Origin: Panorpa germanica
Lineage: Eukaryota; Arthropoda; Insecta; Mecoptera; Panorpidae
Direction: 5' to 3'
Assembly (NCBI GenBank): GCA_963678705.1
Contig: OY783208.1
Coordinates: 9,715,282 to 9,779,281 of the forward strand
Length of the DNA stretch: 64,000 bases
In this document: positions 34,697 through 47,085 of the stretch, piece after piece
Layout: every line of letters starts with the position of its first letter
How positions within the stretch are numbered: the stretch's first letter is position 1
Made by a program: the position numbers and the translations under genes
The notes under the pieces: generated by a model
What the model was told of the DNA's origin: nothing
Seen by the model: only the letters and a program-made list of their open reading frames with translations
Database searches by the model: none

Positions 34697-37600
34697 ATTT
34701 TTTTTTTTTTATTTATTTAGGCTTTGGCTTATTCAGCCTTCTTGCCATAGAATTTTATTTGTAAAATTATATAAAAAATTTACATATAAATTATAATTAT
34801 TCTAATAAATACAAATAAATTGATTCTTTTTAAAAAATTAAACTTAAAATTAAATACATACTAAATAAAATATTCTAACTTATATTACACTTCTATATTA
34901 TTTTCTATCACAAAGTTAGTTACTATTTCCGCCGTTGCTTCACTTGTCATTAAACAGGACATGTTGACTGGGAACTGTGCTACATTACATAAATCATTTA
35001 AAAGTCTATCAATTTTTGATGTTAAAAGATGACACCCTAGAATTATATGGTTCAAAGAACCTTCTTCTCCACATCTACAATTTAGTGTGTCTTTTATCTT
35101 TATTTTGTATAGATGAGCTGGACATCTAGAATGCCCAGATTTCATTCGACAATTTGTTGAAATATATCTCCGTGAATGATTTTTATTAAACCATGTGGTT
35201 GTTGGAATTTTTTGATTCGCTGAAAAAAACAACTTTCCAGTACTTTGACTTTTCTCATTATATATATTCTGCCATTCTGCCATACAATTTTCTTTAACTA
35301 TTTTTTTTGAATCATTTATTGACCAATTTATTTCGATTATTTCTCCATCTACACAAGCTTCTTTGGCAAGTTTGTCAGCCATTTCATTCCCTTTTATGCC
35401 TACATGTCCAGGAATCCAAATGAGTTTAACATTGATATCACTTTTTTCCATTTTTAAAAAATATTCCTTAATTGAACATATTTTGTTATTATTATTGTTT
35501 TTGAATTTATTGTTATTTAAAGATACACAAACACTACGAGAATCTGTGAAGATTAATATATTTTTATTGTCAGTGTTTTGTATTATTTCTAATAATTTCA
35601 TTATTGCTGTTATTTCTGTATTATAAGAATTTGTGATATTGTTAAGTTTGTATTTGTACTGTTGATCTGTATTATAATTGAAAATGCCAATTCCTCCAGT
35701 TTTAGAGTTTTTTTCGAATGAACCATCGGTAAACCATATACTCCAATTTATATCATCTATTGTTATATATTCCATATATTTTTGATAAATTATTTCCTTG
35801 TTGTCATTCTTCTTGAACAAATGTATTTCTGTATGTATTGTTGTCATGCTTATTTCTAATGGAAATTTGAAAAAAGGTATAATGTTGTGTACCTCTAAGT
35901 TCAAGTTATTATATCTATCAAAACTAGTTAAAAGTGCCGGTTTTTTATGAGTTGTCCATTATGGTTTATTATAAAGAACATATAGTTTAGATAATCTTGT
36001 ATTTAAGGGGCCACATGAGTTATGTCTGTTTTTACAAAAGAAACTGTCTAATATTTGTTGTATTCTGATATTTACCGGAGGAATATTAGTTTGATAGTTG
36101 AGGATTTGGATTGGTGTTGAAACCATTGCACCTAATATTATTCTTAAACATTTGTTTTGTATAATTTCAATTTTTTTTAATCTTGAGTTATTTGCGGTGC
36201 AGATCATAGTACTAGAATAGTCAATATGCGGTCTAACAATAGCTTTATACATTTTTATTAAGGTTGTTGGGTGTGCTCCCCATTTGTATCCTGCTATACA
36301 TCGCATCAAATTTAAGCCTTTTTGACATTTGTTAATAATATGTGCAATTTCTTTCGCCCAAGTGCTTTTCGTATCAAAGAATATACCCAGAAATTTGGTA
36401 TTTGAACTAACAGTTATATTTTTGTTTCTGATGGTTATTTTTGGACTGCAGTTTATTCTATGCCTTGTAAATATAACTATTTTACTTTTTTCTGACGATA
36501 TATTTAATTTGATTTCCTTTAGTAAAATATCTAGTTTTCTTAATTTTGATTGTAATCTGTTTTGAGCTATATCTTGTGTATGGCCCATACTATAAATAAC
36601 CATGTCATCTGCATATATCAGTACTGTTGTGTTGTTATCTGATAATGTTGTTAACTTTTCTGTGTATATGTTGAATAATAAGGGAGATAATATTGAGCCT
36701 TGTGGAATTCCGTGATTACATAGTATAGGACCAGTTAACTTATTATTGTATCTAACTGTTATTTCTCTATTTTGGAAGTAGTTTATAATCCAGTTGGATA
36801 TTTTGGAAGATATACCTATGTTTTCTACTTTTTCTTTTAATATTTTTAGATTAACATTGTCATAAGCAGCTTCAATGTCAATGAAAGCAGCTATCATATA
36901 ATGATTTTTACTGTATGTTCTTTGAATATCGATATTCAATATGTTTAAGTTATGCTGCGTACTTCTTGTTTTTCTAAACGCAAATTGTAACTCAGGTAAT
37001 CTTTTATGATGTTCGAGATACCACTCCAGTCTGTTTTTGATGATGGATTCCATAGTTTTGCCCATACATGATAGTAAAGTAATTGGTCTGAATGATTCTT
37101 CTTTGTTTGGATCTTTTCCTGGTTTTAATATAGGAACAACGATATGTTTTTTCCAGTCTAATGGTATATCAGCAGTGTTTAATGACAGATTATATATTTG
37201 TGTAAGATGATTTATTGCATTGTCAGGTAAGTTTTGTATCATTTTGTAATTTATTCTATCAAATCCTGTGCTACTGTTTTTATTATGATTTAACGCGAAA
37301 TTTACTTCATTTTTATTTATGTTATTATCTAGAAAATTATCTTTTACGGTGGTGGTGGTAGTAATATTTAAATTGTTGTTCTGTGGAAATTTTTTTTTAA
37401 TGCATTCTTCTATTAAATTTTCATTATCACTTATCCTTTTAGTACTATAGCTTTTATTGTTAATTTTTCTTATATTATTCCAGACAATGTTGGTTGTTGT
37501 GTTTGGGTTTAAATTCTCGCAGAAATTTTGCCATTCTATTTTTTTTCTGGCTCTAAAATATCGTCTGGTTTTAGCTTGATGTTTTTTATAATTTAAATAA

Positions 37601-38961
37601 TTCGCCATTGTCATGTTTTTATTAAAAATAGTTAGTGCTAATTTTCTTTGAGCTATCATTTTATTGCACTCTGTGTCCCACCAAGACGGTTTTATTTTAT
37701 TAGGAGTTATATTATACAATCTGGTAGATGGAATATGTATGTCTGCCGAATCATTAATAACATCTCTAAATTGGTTGTATTTGTTTTCAACATCTTGGGG
37801 ATTACTTGTGATTCCATTTGTGCTAAGGTTTGAAATTCTGCTTTCAATTTCAAGGCTATATTTCTCCCAATCTGCTTTTCGGAAATTTCTCCTCGTTAAA
37901 TATTCAGATGTACGGTAACGGTCTTTATTATAGTCATTCAAACAGAAAAAAATTGGGTAGTGATCACTACCTAAGCTATCTGCAAGAACTTGCCACGAAG
38001 TAATTTGTTGTGTTAACGTCATTGATACCAATGTGAGATCCAATATACTGTCCCTTGTACTGAGATTGCTTACTCTAGTTGGTTTATCATCGTTGATAAT
38101 ATTTAGATTTTCGTTTTCTATGAAATCTAACAATTCGTTACCGTCATACTGGCTACCTGGACAATTTATATCCCAAGCAAGATTAGTCGCGTTAAAATCT
38201 CCAGCAAGTATAACAGGAACATCTATTTGTTGTTTTATCTGTGACCAATTAGAATTAGATAGTTTATGATTCGGTTTAGCATAGATTGATAAAATACATA
38301 TTACATCAGTTTCGTTATGTGTTAAAATTATTCCAGCTATTTCGACCAAATTAAATGGGTTATTTAGCATTACTCGTTTATATTTTATAGATTTATGAAT
38401 CAAGATAGCAACACCCCCGTGGGGATTATAGTTTGTATTCTGTATCCTATCTTCTCTTTCAATAAAATAGCCTTTGATGTTGAAATTGAGATTTTTTGTT
38501 AAAAACGTTTCTGATAGTATGCATATATGTATGTTATGCTTCTGTAACATATGTTGTAGTTCCTCTTTAATATATCTGACTCCTCTGCAATTCCATTGAA
38601 TAAAATTTATCATTTTAACTGTTTTAATTAATGATTAATTTTTATATCTGATGTCTTGTTTTTCGATTTATTTATATATTTTATTTTTTCTTTATGTTTA
38701 TATAATTGTTGTTGATTTAATATTTTAGTAAATTTATTAACCGATTTGGTTTAGTGATGTGAATAGAGTTTTTATTAAAAAATAAACTTAATTTATATAT
38801 TGATGTTTTCTTACGAGTTTGGCCATTGTACACTAGATATTTGTTTCTTGTAGCTTCTAAGAGATTGGGATGTAATATTAGGGTCTTTGTTTGTATCTTT
38901 AATTTTGTCATCATTATTTTTATTATATATTGATTTATAGCAGGTATCATTATCATAATTT
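34697..38961 (-). mobile_element. 5'-truncated copy of the I-like LINE, minus strand
   Basis: Matches 27830-32091 of the full-length element in reverse orientation, from the A-rich 3' end at 34697 to a breakpoint inside ORF1 at 38961 (aaattatgataatg). Truncation at the 5' end is typical of LINE insertion. No target duplication is obvious. With the first copy it forms inverted arms of about 4.26 kb separated by 2.6 kb holding the RING gene. Confidence 0.88.
34885..38613 (-). pseudogene. LINE ORF2 copy with one nonsense codon
   Basis: Colinear with the intact ORF2, same length frame, about 98% identical in the first 884 residues. The endonuclease and RT (LIYADDMV) are complete. The codon TAT in NKPYWTT of the intact copy is TAA here (35959-35961), ending the frame before RNase H. 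Beyond it the same frame continues through RNase H and the Cys/His motif to 34885. Several residue differences elsewhere (for example EECIKKK for EEFIKKK) are scattered. Inactive as one protein. Confidence 0.88.
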
Positions 38962-40269
38962 GTCATTAACGCACTTTATCATTAAATAAATTTTAATACA
39001 AACGTTTGTACTGTTTTATACAAGTATAATTTTATTTACTAATAATAAAATTTTGAACGTGTTTTTTTAGTTATTATTTTAAATTTTTGTTGGTAACTGT
39101 AGGCAACTTTATAAGCAATCCAATTTTACGTCTGATAGCTATTAAGCATTTAAGTTGGGGGTTTTAAAATACCTAAATCGAGGTCACGACATCAGGCTGT
39201 CGTACGACACGAGAACACGACGCCTGGTCTCTATCTGACAGAGTTATAAAATAAGCCTCTTAAATTCAGCTATAATTCGAAGTATTAAAGTGTTAATACA
39301 TATATCATTGCAAGAAAAATAAAGAATTTTGAAGTTATTTTAATAGATATAAGCATCATAGACTTTCTGGTTATTGGCATGTTCAGCAAAATACAGTGAA
39401 AGATACTCTATATATAGTACATATAACAACAAATTCTGCATTAGTTTCAATTAATTTAAATTTAATTATATGTTGCAAAGACACTTTCGAACAAATTCTC
39501 TTAGAAACAAGTTTTAAAAATACAGACAGCTTGCTGGTGCTCAGTATAATATTTCAGTGTGGCAATTACATGAATGTGAAAAACATTTCGTTTGCAAACA
39601 ACTTTAAAACTAGAACTAAACTTCAATTCCATCATGGTTCCTTTGCAAAAATAATAAATATTAAATTGAATATTAAAAAATGTGAAAACTACAAGTATGC
39701 CAGAAAACAAAGCTGATTTACCAATTAAACATCAAATAATTAAAAATATTGATGCAGAAATAACACAAGCTATTCCATGTCATTACATATTTAACTGGTT
39801 ACTGCTGTTATGCTGTGTTAAAAACATTTTATCGTGGTCATTGTTAACAAAAAATAACAATAGACAATATAATTAATTTAAGTGTTAATTTTAGTTTAAT
39901 TAAGAATATAGATCGTTGTAAAAACCAAAAGCTACTTTATAAAAAATAGTTTTTACAATAAAATATCTAAAATTTAATTATTTAAATGTTTTCAATTTGT
40001 TTTAAAATCAACAATAATTTTTATTAGATATCTAACTTTATTTGTTTGAAGTCGCATTTTAAAATCTCAAAACAGGTTATTGTCGTTGAAATGGGATTAT
40101 TATTATAATTGTATATATTGATGAATTGAGGTCCTGAGCTGGAATTTTACAATGACTACTTTTGATTCTGATTATAGTTGATATAATTTTGCGGGACTCA
40201 TTTCTAAACCATTTTTTCTTACTGAAATTTGGATGTAACAAATAATAATCTCTTCCTTTTAATTGACTT
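38962..40269. other. Intergenic, nothing recognised
   Basis: The open frame at 39396-39716 (plus) has no domain that I can name. The 39180-39240 patch is less AT-rich (tcgtacgacacgagaacacg) but non-coding. No repeat boundary is clear. Confidence 0.4.
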
Positions 40270-40807
40270 TTGTTAATGAAATCTTAGTTTCCCAAATTGA
40301 AGTTTAATTTTTTGATTATATTAAAAAATTCATGTGAAGGTAATTTCACTTTCATCTCAATTTCCAAATTTTATGCTTCCTTTGCCAATTTGTCCGCAAT
40401 TTCGTTTCCTCTTATTCCACAATGTCCCGATATCCACATAAATTTAATGGTATTATTTTTAGATATTATGTTGAAATACATCCTTAATTTTGCATGTGAA
40501 AATATCATTATTTGATTTATTTCATTTATTGATATTTATTTGATTCATTAGAATTAACATTTTTTAAAACACTTAAAGAATCCGTTATTAATATAATTTT
40601 ATTATTGTTGATATTTTCATTAATTTCCAATGCTTTTAATATTGCTAATTGTTCACCAGTATAAGAGCAAACTTTGTTATTTAATTTAAATTTCTCATAT
40701 AATAAATTTATTCGTTTATATATAGCAAATCCTGCTTTATTTCTTTCTAAATCAATGGATGCATATGCATATATTATTTTTGTAAAATTTGTATTAAATT
40801 GATGCAT
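40270..40807 (-). mobile_element. Old LINE remnant, RNase H domain
   Basis: The minus-strand frame at 40807-40526 encodes an RNase H middle part (YTGEQLAILKALE, IILITDSLSVLKNV). After a frame break, the lower part encodes the end of the domain (IKFMWISGHCGI, NEIADKLAKEA, seen as the complement of about 40380-40455). It is related to but diverged from the other LINE copies in the window. No RT is found beside it. Confidence 0.65.
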
Positions 40808-41892
40808 TAGATTTAAAAAAAATGCAATATTTATCGCATTACTAAATGTTTTTATAATAATTGTGTGTTAATATATATATCCATAGGTTTAATTAATGAT
40901 TCAAAAGGAATAGAGTATATAGGAGATTCCTTTGTATATTTAGATCCTTTAATTTCATATAACTATTTGCGTGTTTATTAATGCAATCAATACATTACAG
41001 GATATAGATTTTGAAAATTATGAAGAAATAGAATATCTACAAGATGAAGATATACAATTTAATGATAATGGTAAAAAAATATTTCATTCAGAAAGTGGTA
41101 AATTTTTAATTATTTAAATAAATCACAATTGATATTTACAGAGAAAGTGTGTCCAAAAAATAACAAAATACTACGAAAGGATAATGATTTTGGTTTAGAA
41201 GCTAGTAAATATTTAATAATTATTAATAAATTATTAATTAATATATAAAAGAACGTTATACAATTCATATTTACAGGTCAAACACCTAACTGACTAAAAC
41301 CTGCAAAAAGGCGACTCATTGAAATTGAAAAAAAATCATCGTTCATTAACGATTTATTGCAAAAAAAATATATTTCAAGAGAGTATCAAGAAAAGAAATT
41401 AAAGATATAGAAGAAGATGCAATAAATAAACAGACTGCTGCTATTAACAATCAGACTGCAGCTATAAATCCGACATACTAAATCAGACTGCAGCTATAAA
41501 TAAATTATAAAAGTGTTTTATTATAAATAAATTATAAAATTATAAAATATTGAAAGTGTTAACTGTGCAATCAAAAAATAAAATTATTATTTTTAAAATA
41601 AATATGAAATGTAATATATTTTCTCGAAGTGGCTTATTTTCTCAATTCACTCAAATAAGAATAAATGGTTAAATTATTATATTTCTTGCTTTTCTGATTT
41701 TTAAATAAGCCTTCTTCTTGTATATTACACATTAAACATAGTGTTTTTTCATAAATATATATGTATATATATATATATATCTCTTATTAATAATTTATAT
41801 ATGATATTGATGAATATAATAAATGAATAATATATTCTATTATAAATAAAATCTATTAAGCTTTTCTGGCTACGCCTAGCTTCTGCTAAAAA
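40808..41892 (+). other. Unresolved relic with a short in-frame repeat
   Basis: Translated fragments such as FENYEEIEYLQDEDIQF (about 41012) and RRLIEIEKKSSFINDLLQKK (about 41303) look coding, with stops and frame changes between them. Near 41430-41500 a QTAAIN unit repeats (cagactgcagctataaat). The lysine- and glutamate-rich tail recalls the C-termini of Myb/SANT-like transposon proteins, but I cannot assign a family. A short AT run lies at 41757-41780. Confidence 0.25.
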
Positions 41893-41893
41893 A

Positions 41894-42830
41894 GCATTAT
41901 TAACCCTTCGTGTGTACATTATATTTTTCGAGACACGAGTCTTTCGAGTTTTCTAAGCTTTCAAAGAGCAGTGTCTACTACATGATCCAGAAGTCGCTAT
42001 AGTCCAAAGTTTAAAACCGTTGTTAATAAAAATTCACAAATAGTGAAAAATGTGTAAAAAACGGAATATTGTTAAAAAAATTCATAACTTTAGAAGAAAC
42101 AAATATTAAGGCTTTTGTATCTTAGACCATTATCTTTCGAAAAAATGTAGTGTCTTTAGCGAGGACTCCAAAAAGTTGAATTGTTTGTGCACCTGAAAGT
42201 GGGGAATATTTTACGGATTCAGGAATGTCATGATAAACGGAACGGTGATTATTCGGCACAAAATAAGTTTTTATTGTTGAAAATACAAAAGTTATGAAAT
42301 AATAATTAGTGATAAAAAGAGAATTTACGGTGCGCAACTGGAACAAAAATGGTTACGATGATTATCACAAACCAGCTCATCGGACGATACACAAGAATAC
42401 ATTGTTTTTTTTGTATTCTTTCGAAATGCAAAAAGAACATCGATTTCGTTTTTCTAGTTTACCCGTTATGAAGGTGCTGGGTTCGATCACCTCGAATTTC
42501 TCCAATACGTGTTCTGATGTTTCTAGGTAAGGTGGCTTCTCGCAGACGATATTCTAAATTCGGTTTAATCAGACTGTGAGCTACTTCTTTTAAATAAGTG
42601 CGACAATTCAAGACGGGGTTGGTTTCTCTCAAATTCTCCCAAAAAAGAGGCACATAGGCCATCGCTTGGTGATTCGGTTTGTTGTATAATTCTTACAGAC
42701 CTCGTCAAACGTAACCGTTCCGTTCGGGCTTGCCGATTTCTTCATTCAAAATGCATTTATCAACCTTGGAATATACTGACATCGTTAGTACACTGACCCT
42801 TTTAGGGAACGGATGCAAGTTGTACGGCTC
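41894..42830 (-). mobile_element. piggyBac-like DNA transposon relic
   Basis: A 3' fragment of a piggyBac-type element. The sequence TTAACCCTTCGTGTG at 41894 has the TTAA target plus CCC start expected of a piggyBac terminus. The transposase remnant lies inside on the minus strand. No facing GGGTTAA end is found to the right, so the element is truncated there. Confidence 0.55.
42325..42830 (-). pseudogene. piggyBac-like transposase, C-terminal part
   Basis: Read on the minus strand across several frameshifts. FDEVCKNYTTNRITKRWPM matches the family's D-x2-C-x2-Y...R-x-T-x-RWP block after the DDE core. VAHSLIKPNLEYRLRE is like the following helical segment. The end is a cysteine-rich domain (RNRCSFC...VFLC, then VCDNHRNHFCSSC) stopping at 42325. 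No catalytic Asp can be assigned. Multiple lesions make it inactive. Confidence 0.65.
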
Positions 42831-43096
42831 GCTTTTGCCGGTAAACTGCCAGAGTCGGACAATGCTGGAATCTTAAGTCCCTACCACTACCTACATTTTT
42901 TAGGGGCATAGGTGAAGCGCGCTCTGTACTCATGAGAGAGAAATAGGAGTTTGAAATTTAATAGTTAATTTGAATTTTTCTACAAAATAATTTTTAAATT
43001 TATATCTCAAGCGCTTAACTCAAATTTATCGAAAAATGCGCCTTTGCTTAAAAATACCAGCCCTCTAAAAATGTTTATTATATTTATCGAAAAAAA
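42831..43096. other. Short intergenic gap
   Basis: No gene. Part resembles the 3' flank of relic 5 (ctacaaaataatttttaaat at 42979 and 47046), so it belongs to the duplicated zinc-finger unit. Confidence 0.45.
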
Positions 43097-44109
43097 TTAA
43101 TTCAAACGTAAATGTGTGTTTGTATGTCGTTTTGAACTGGATAAGAGACAAAACGTTTTATTACAAACATCGCAAGAATTTGGTTTTATAGCTAAATGTG
43201 TGTGTTTTTATATTCTTTTAAATTATGCGATTGAGTAAACGTTTTATTACAAATATCGCAAGAATATGGTTTTATATCAAAATGTGTGTTTTTGTGTTGT
43301 TTTAAATTAGTTGAATAACTAAATGTTTTATTACAAATATCGCAAGAAAATGGTTTTATAGCTAAATGTATGTTTTTATGTTTAAAAAAGTAGATAAATT
43401 ACTAAATGTTTTATTACAGATATCGCATGAAAATGGTTTTATATCTAAATGTGTGTTTTTGTGTTGTTTTAAATTAGATGAATAACTAAACGTTTTATAA
43501 CAAACATCACAAGAAAATGGGTTTATTGCTAAATGTGTGTTTTTGTGTAGTTTTAAAGTAGACAGATGTTTAAACGTTTGAGAACACTCGTTACAAGAAT
43601 GTACTTTCTTTCTTGAATGCACCCACAAATGTTTGACGATTTCCATCTTATTCTTAAACGATTTGTTACATACATCACAGATACAAGCTTCACTGTAGTC
43701 CTTAATTTCTTACTTTGTGTTTGTTGTTCACTTGCTAACGGTTCTACGACTTTTCCAGATGTGGTATTTGTTTGTCCTATGCAAATAGATTCACCTAAGT
43801 GTTGTTGAACTTCAGATGAGTCTAGGAGCACATCATTGCAATAATCAACGAGCAAATGGGATGAATCAAAATCGGTTTCCAATTTAATATAGTAGTCTGT
43901 CAGCCGTGATAAACCTGCAGCTTCCTCTGATGCGTCGATGGGTCCTTCTTTAATTTCCGTTTTTATTTCATCACATTGCGTTGAATCTTTGACTATTCGT
44001 CCTCTTCTATTTCTATCTTCATATCTTGGTTTATATTTTCTGTTTCCATTGGTTCATTTAACTCCAAGTCAATTTCTAGTTTTATGGTCTGTGGTTTATA
44101 ATCCTCCAT
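43097..44109 (-). pseudogene. C2H2 zinc-finger relic 4
   Basis: The family start MEDYKPQTIKLE at 44109 is followed by at least four frame breaks: after EIEED; at the first finger (aagcttgtatctg lacks one base compared with gene 6); at the LSTF of the third open finger; and probably near 43210 before the last finger. Coding blocks in other frames remain recognisable as about seven fingers, ending CDVCNKTFC...RHTNTHLRLN at 43097. The segment that holds PLDLT in genes 1 and 2 reads VLLDSS. Fingers use the HL-x-IKPFSC linker. It belongs with relic 5 and gene 6. Confidence 0.8.
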
Positions 44110-44417
44110 TTTAATGTAACAATTTTACTGTTTTCTAAACATAAAAAATTATGTTATCTACAAGAGAATATGAGCAACCTATAAAAAATCTTAGTGATAA
44201 ATAAATTAAAACGAAATGAAAATAAGTGAGGTTAAGTCGAAGAAATGGAAAAACTTTACTGTAATAAATAAATATTTATTAAAACATAAGAAAAATGAAT
44301 AAATGAGTCTTTAGTAATGTGTTATTTAATATTTAACAGATTTTGTTCATTATAGCAAAAATAAGATATAAAACATTAAGTTCAATAAATACTTACAGCA
44401 AATAATTAATACTTAAA

Positions 44418-44580
44418 ATGTCATTACGTACCAATAACACACTGTACTCAGTTATCCGATGCAGTTTCTTATCGTACAAAATTAATTAAATAAGATTTAT
44501 ATGCAGTGTGTTGTAGCTTTGTGTTATCTCTTCAAGGAACTGTTAAATGAAAGATTTTAGGTTCTGTCAAATGAAATGCA
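44418..44580 (-). promoter_or_regulatory. Conserved upstream block of zinc-finger relic 4
   Basis: The block of 2332-2502 recurs 309 bp before the start: atgtcattacgtaccaataa, gatgcagtttcttatcgtac, atatgcagtgtgttgtagc, atctcttcaaggaactgtta and ttctgtcaaa. It is retained although the gene is dead. Confidence 0.45.
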
Positions 44581-45340
44581 TGTAATACCCATTTACGCGG
44601 AATTTCTTCTGCCGTAAAGATCAACGCCTGTTGTAAATCATTCGAATAAAAGTTGCGGCCAAATTTATAGATCGTTCACGCATGTATATTTGTATTATAA
44701 TTTAAAATAGGTTTTGAATAAAAAAAATGTAGTCTCAATGTTTAGAAAATAATATTTTGTTGGCCTAAGAATGATTTTGGCGGGACTTTTGAATTCTAAA
44801 TGTTCAAAGTAAATCTACTCTAGAGATAAAGATTTATAAAATATGATTCAGAGTTGATGTCATTTACTTGCATACCCACTGGTTTATTCACAAAATAATA
44901 GCTCAATATTTTACAACCGCCCTTAAAGAGAATATTTAAATATCATTTTTATCGATTTTATTATATTTTTGATGTATGTATTATGTATGGGATTTTAAAT
45001 ATAAACAATAAATTTAAAAAAATGTTGCGATATAATTTAAATTCAAACTGATAGGATTTACGTCTACGTTTAAAAACAACCAAAAATTGATTTTATAATT
45101 TCCTGATGATACTAGGCACAGACGAATTGATTTTCTTTACATCCACGTCATGTACACAGCTTTTGTTTTGTAGATCTATATGCATATGTTGTACTCCTTG
45201 TTTATCACCCATAAACATTCGCCCGCCCATAGTTTTGCGTACAGTTTCTTGCTTTTGCTTAGAGGCTGTGTTAGCATTTTGTCTTTGCCACCATATTTTG
45301 ATAGATATTAAAACTTAAATCAATATATGCATTTACAAAC
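44581..45340. repeat. Duplicated upstream flank shared with relic 5
   Basis: Words at 44622-44690 (gatcaacgcctgttgtaaat, cgaataaaagttgcg) and 44770-44870 (gattttggcgggacttttga, gtcatttacttgc) recur in order at 48670-48730 and 49453-49550. Some are modified and separated by inserts. No gene. Confidence 0.5.
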
Positions 45341-45594
45341 ATTTCATTTGTACAATTTATAACTTTGCCTTGTTTCTCAGCTTTTGTCCCATTCTATTCC
45401 AGACTCTTGCTTCGTTGCTTCCTTAACCACCTCTTCGTCCATCTTCCAACATCCCTTTCCTTGTATCTTTATTGGTGCAGACATTTTTACTTTAACAACT
45501 ACCGCATTACGATCTGATACAGGAATCTCTTCCTCTGCGATGTCTGCCATTGAATTCGTTGCCCCTTTTGAAATGTATCTTCCGTCCTTCTGCT
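45106..45594 (-). other. Unassigned coding-like relic
   Basis: The minus strand reads a short frame starting MADIAEEEIPVSDRNAVVVK near 45553. It then shifts to VWNRMGQKLRNKAKL and later to WWQRQNANTASKQKQETVRK. The last pieces faintly recall zeste/Myb-SANT-like proteins (W..M...L...K, then ...TGGG-like MGG). Frames change at least twice, so it is a relic at best. Plus-strand frames here are shadows. Confidence 0.2.
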
Positions 45595-46253
45595 AATGGG
45601 TTTGTCAACTCACTTTTTACGGATCGTTTTTTAAAGCTTTGATTGAAATAAATGTTAATCTATATAAATGGACGTTTTTATTTTTTTAAATATCCAAAAG
45701 TTTACGGAGTTATATCTAAATTAAAATTGAAATTCAGTTTTGCCGCTTGCTTTACAAGAAATATGAAATAATAAGTAACCGAGATTATTATTCTTTGTTG
45801 TCAACCTTCGTTATATAATTCTTCATGGGATACACAATGCAGCTGTTAGTAGTAAACGACGTATCACAAACACTAACATCCGTATGCGTCTCTGTTGTAT
45901 AAAAGAGATGGCAGACGATATAGTGACCGAGAACGTTAATGCTTGATGCCAGACAACTGTATCTTAAACTATAACTAAAACTATATTTTCTGCGCTTGGT
46001 TGTTGTTAAATTTCAGAACATTACCACAGCACTGACCTACTCAACAAATAACTGACGTTAAAATGCATTTCACGTCATACAAATATAGTCGACCATTTCT
46101 AGCGCTAAAACTACAATTCAAACTTTTAATTGCTATCTCTCCGTCAATATTTAGATATTTAATAAAATAGACACGCCAATACACATTTATTAACATCAAT
46201 TTCAATCAACAATTGAAAAATCGACCACTAAAAAATGAGGACACAAGCCCATT
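45595..46253. mobile_element. MITE-like element with ~150-bp inverted arms (family A)
   Basis: The left end aatgggtttgtcaactcact and right end ...gaggacacaagcccatt are inverted copies. The similarity continues about 150 bp inward on each side (gattgaaat, atgttaat, aaatat, ggag-tatatc). The middle has the family's conserved tract in reverse (cgtatgcgtctctgttgtat). Other family members have two different arms, so this copy looks like a fold-back derivative with right arms at both ends. Not coding. Confidence 0.6.
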
Positions 46254-47085
46254 GCAAAGCAGAAAACAAGTGGGACTGGTAAGGCGACCTTTACAGTTCT
46301 TCAAATTCGCATAACCGCTGCAAATGTTATCCAACACAACTTTACTAGTAGAGCAAGTAAAACTCAAATAGACGCCAACATTTGGAAAAGGTATTGTGAA
46401 TTACTATTTTGATGATCTCTATTTAATTGTTGATGAAAACAGACAAGAATTTCAAAATTTAACTGCCTTAGATGATTTACCATGTTGTCAATTACTTGTT
46501 CTTTTCAAGCATTTTTTCAAACCTGTAATGTAGTTTTTGTATCTTGCTAGATAGCCAGTAATGTGTAGATGTTTTAAAATGTTACGCCGATCAATTTCTG
46601 TAGACATTTCTTCATAATATCATAATTTGTGTCCAAAGAAATTAGAAAAATTGACAAACCTATATAGTTTTGGAACCCTAAGTTTAAAATGATTAAAGAT
46701 TGTTTTTTTGCTTTATGCTATTTATGATTTATGACAAAATTAAAAAAAACCATTTCATATGGTTGCTTTATTTCAATTAATTTTAAATATATTTTATTCA
46801 ATGATTTTCTAAAAAATAATAAAATTGTACATATCTTGAAAATGGGGCACTTTTACCCATAGTTTCATAGGCCATTTAACAGCTAATGATCCATCCTATA
46901 ACCACTTAAATGGATCATGATATTTGACCAGTAACCCCGGGATGTAGATTTTTATTATACATTGTTTTATTATATTATGATGATGACCGAATCTCGGTCA
47001 AAAGATCTCTAATAAAATAAATATCATAAATAATTTGTTGTTTTTCTACAAAATAATTTTTAAATTTATATCTTACCCACCTATC
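46254..47085. other. Intergenic, nothing recognised
   Basis: No gene seen. A short frame near 46440-46530 (NLTALDDLPCCQLLVLFKHF) is suggestive but isolated. Confidence 0.35.

Noticed and set aside
45106..45596. Plus-strand ORFs at 45106-45318 and 45384-45596
   Set aside because: Reverse strand has the more protein-like reading; the plus-strand frames are cysteine- and serine-rich shadows.
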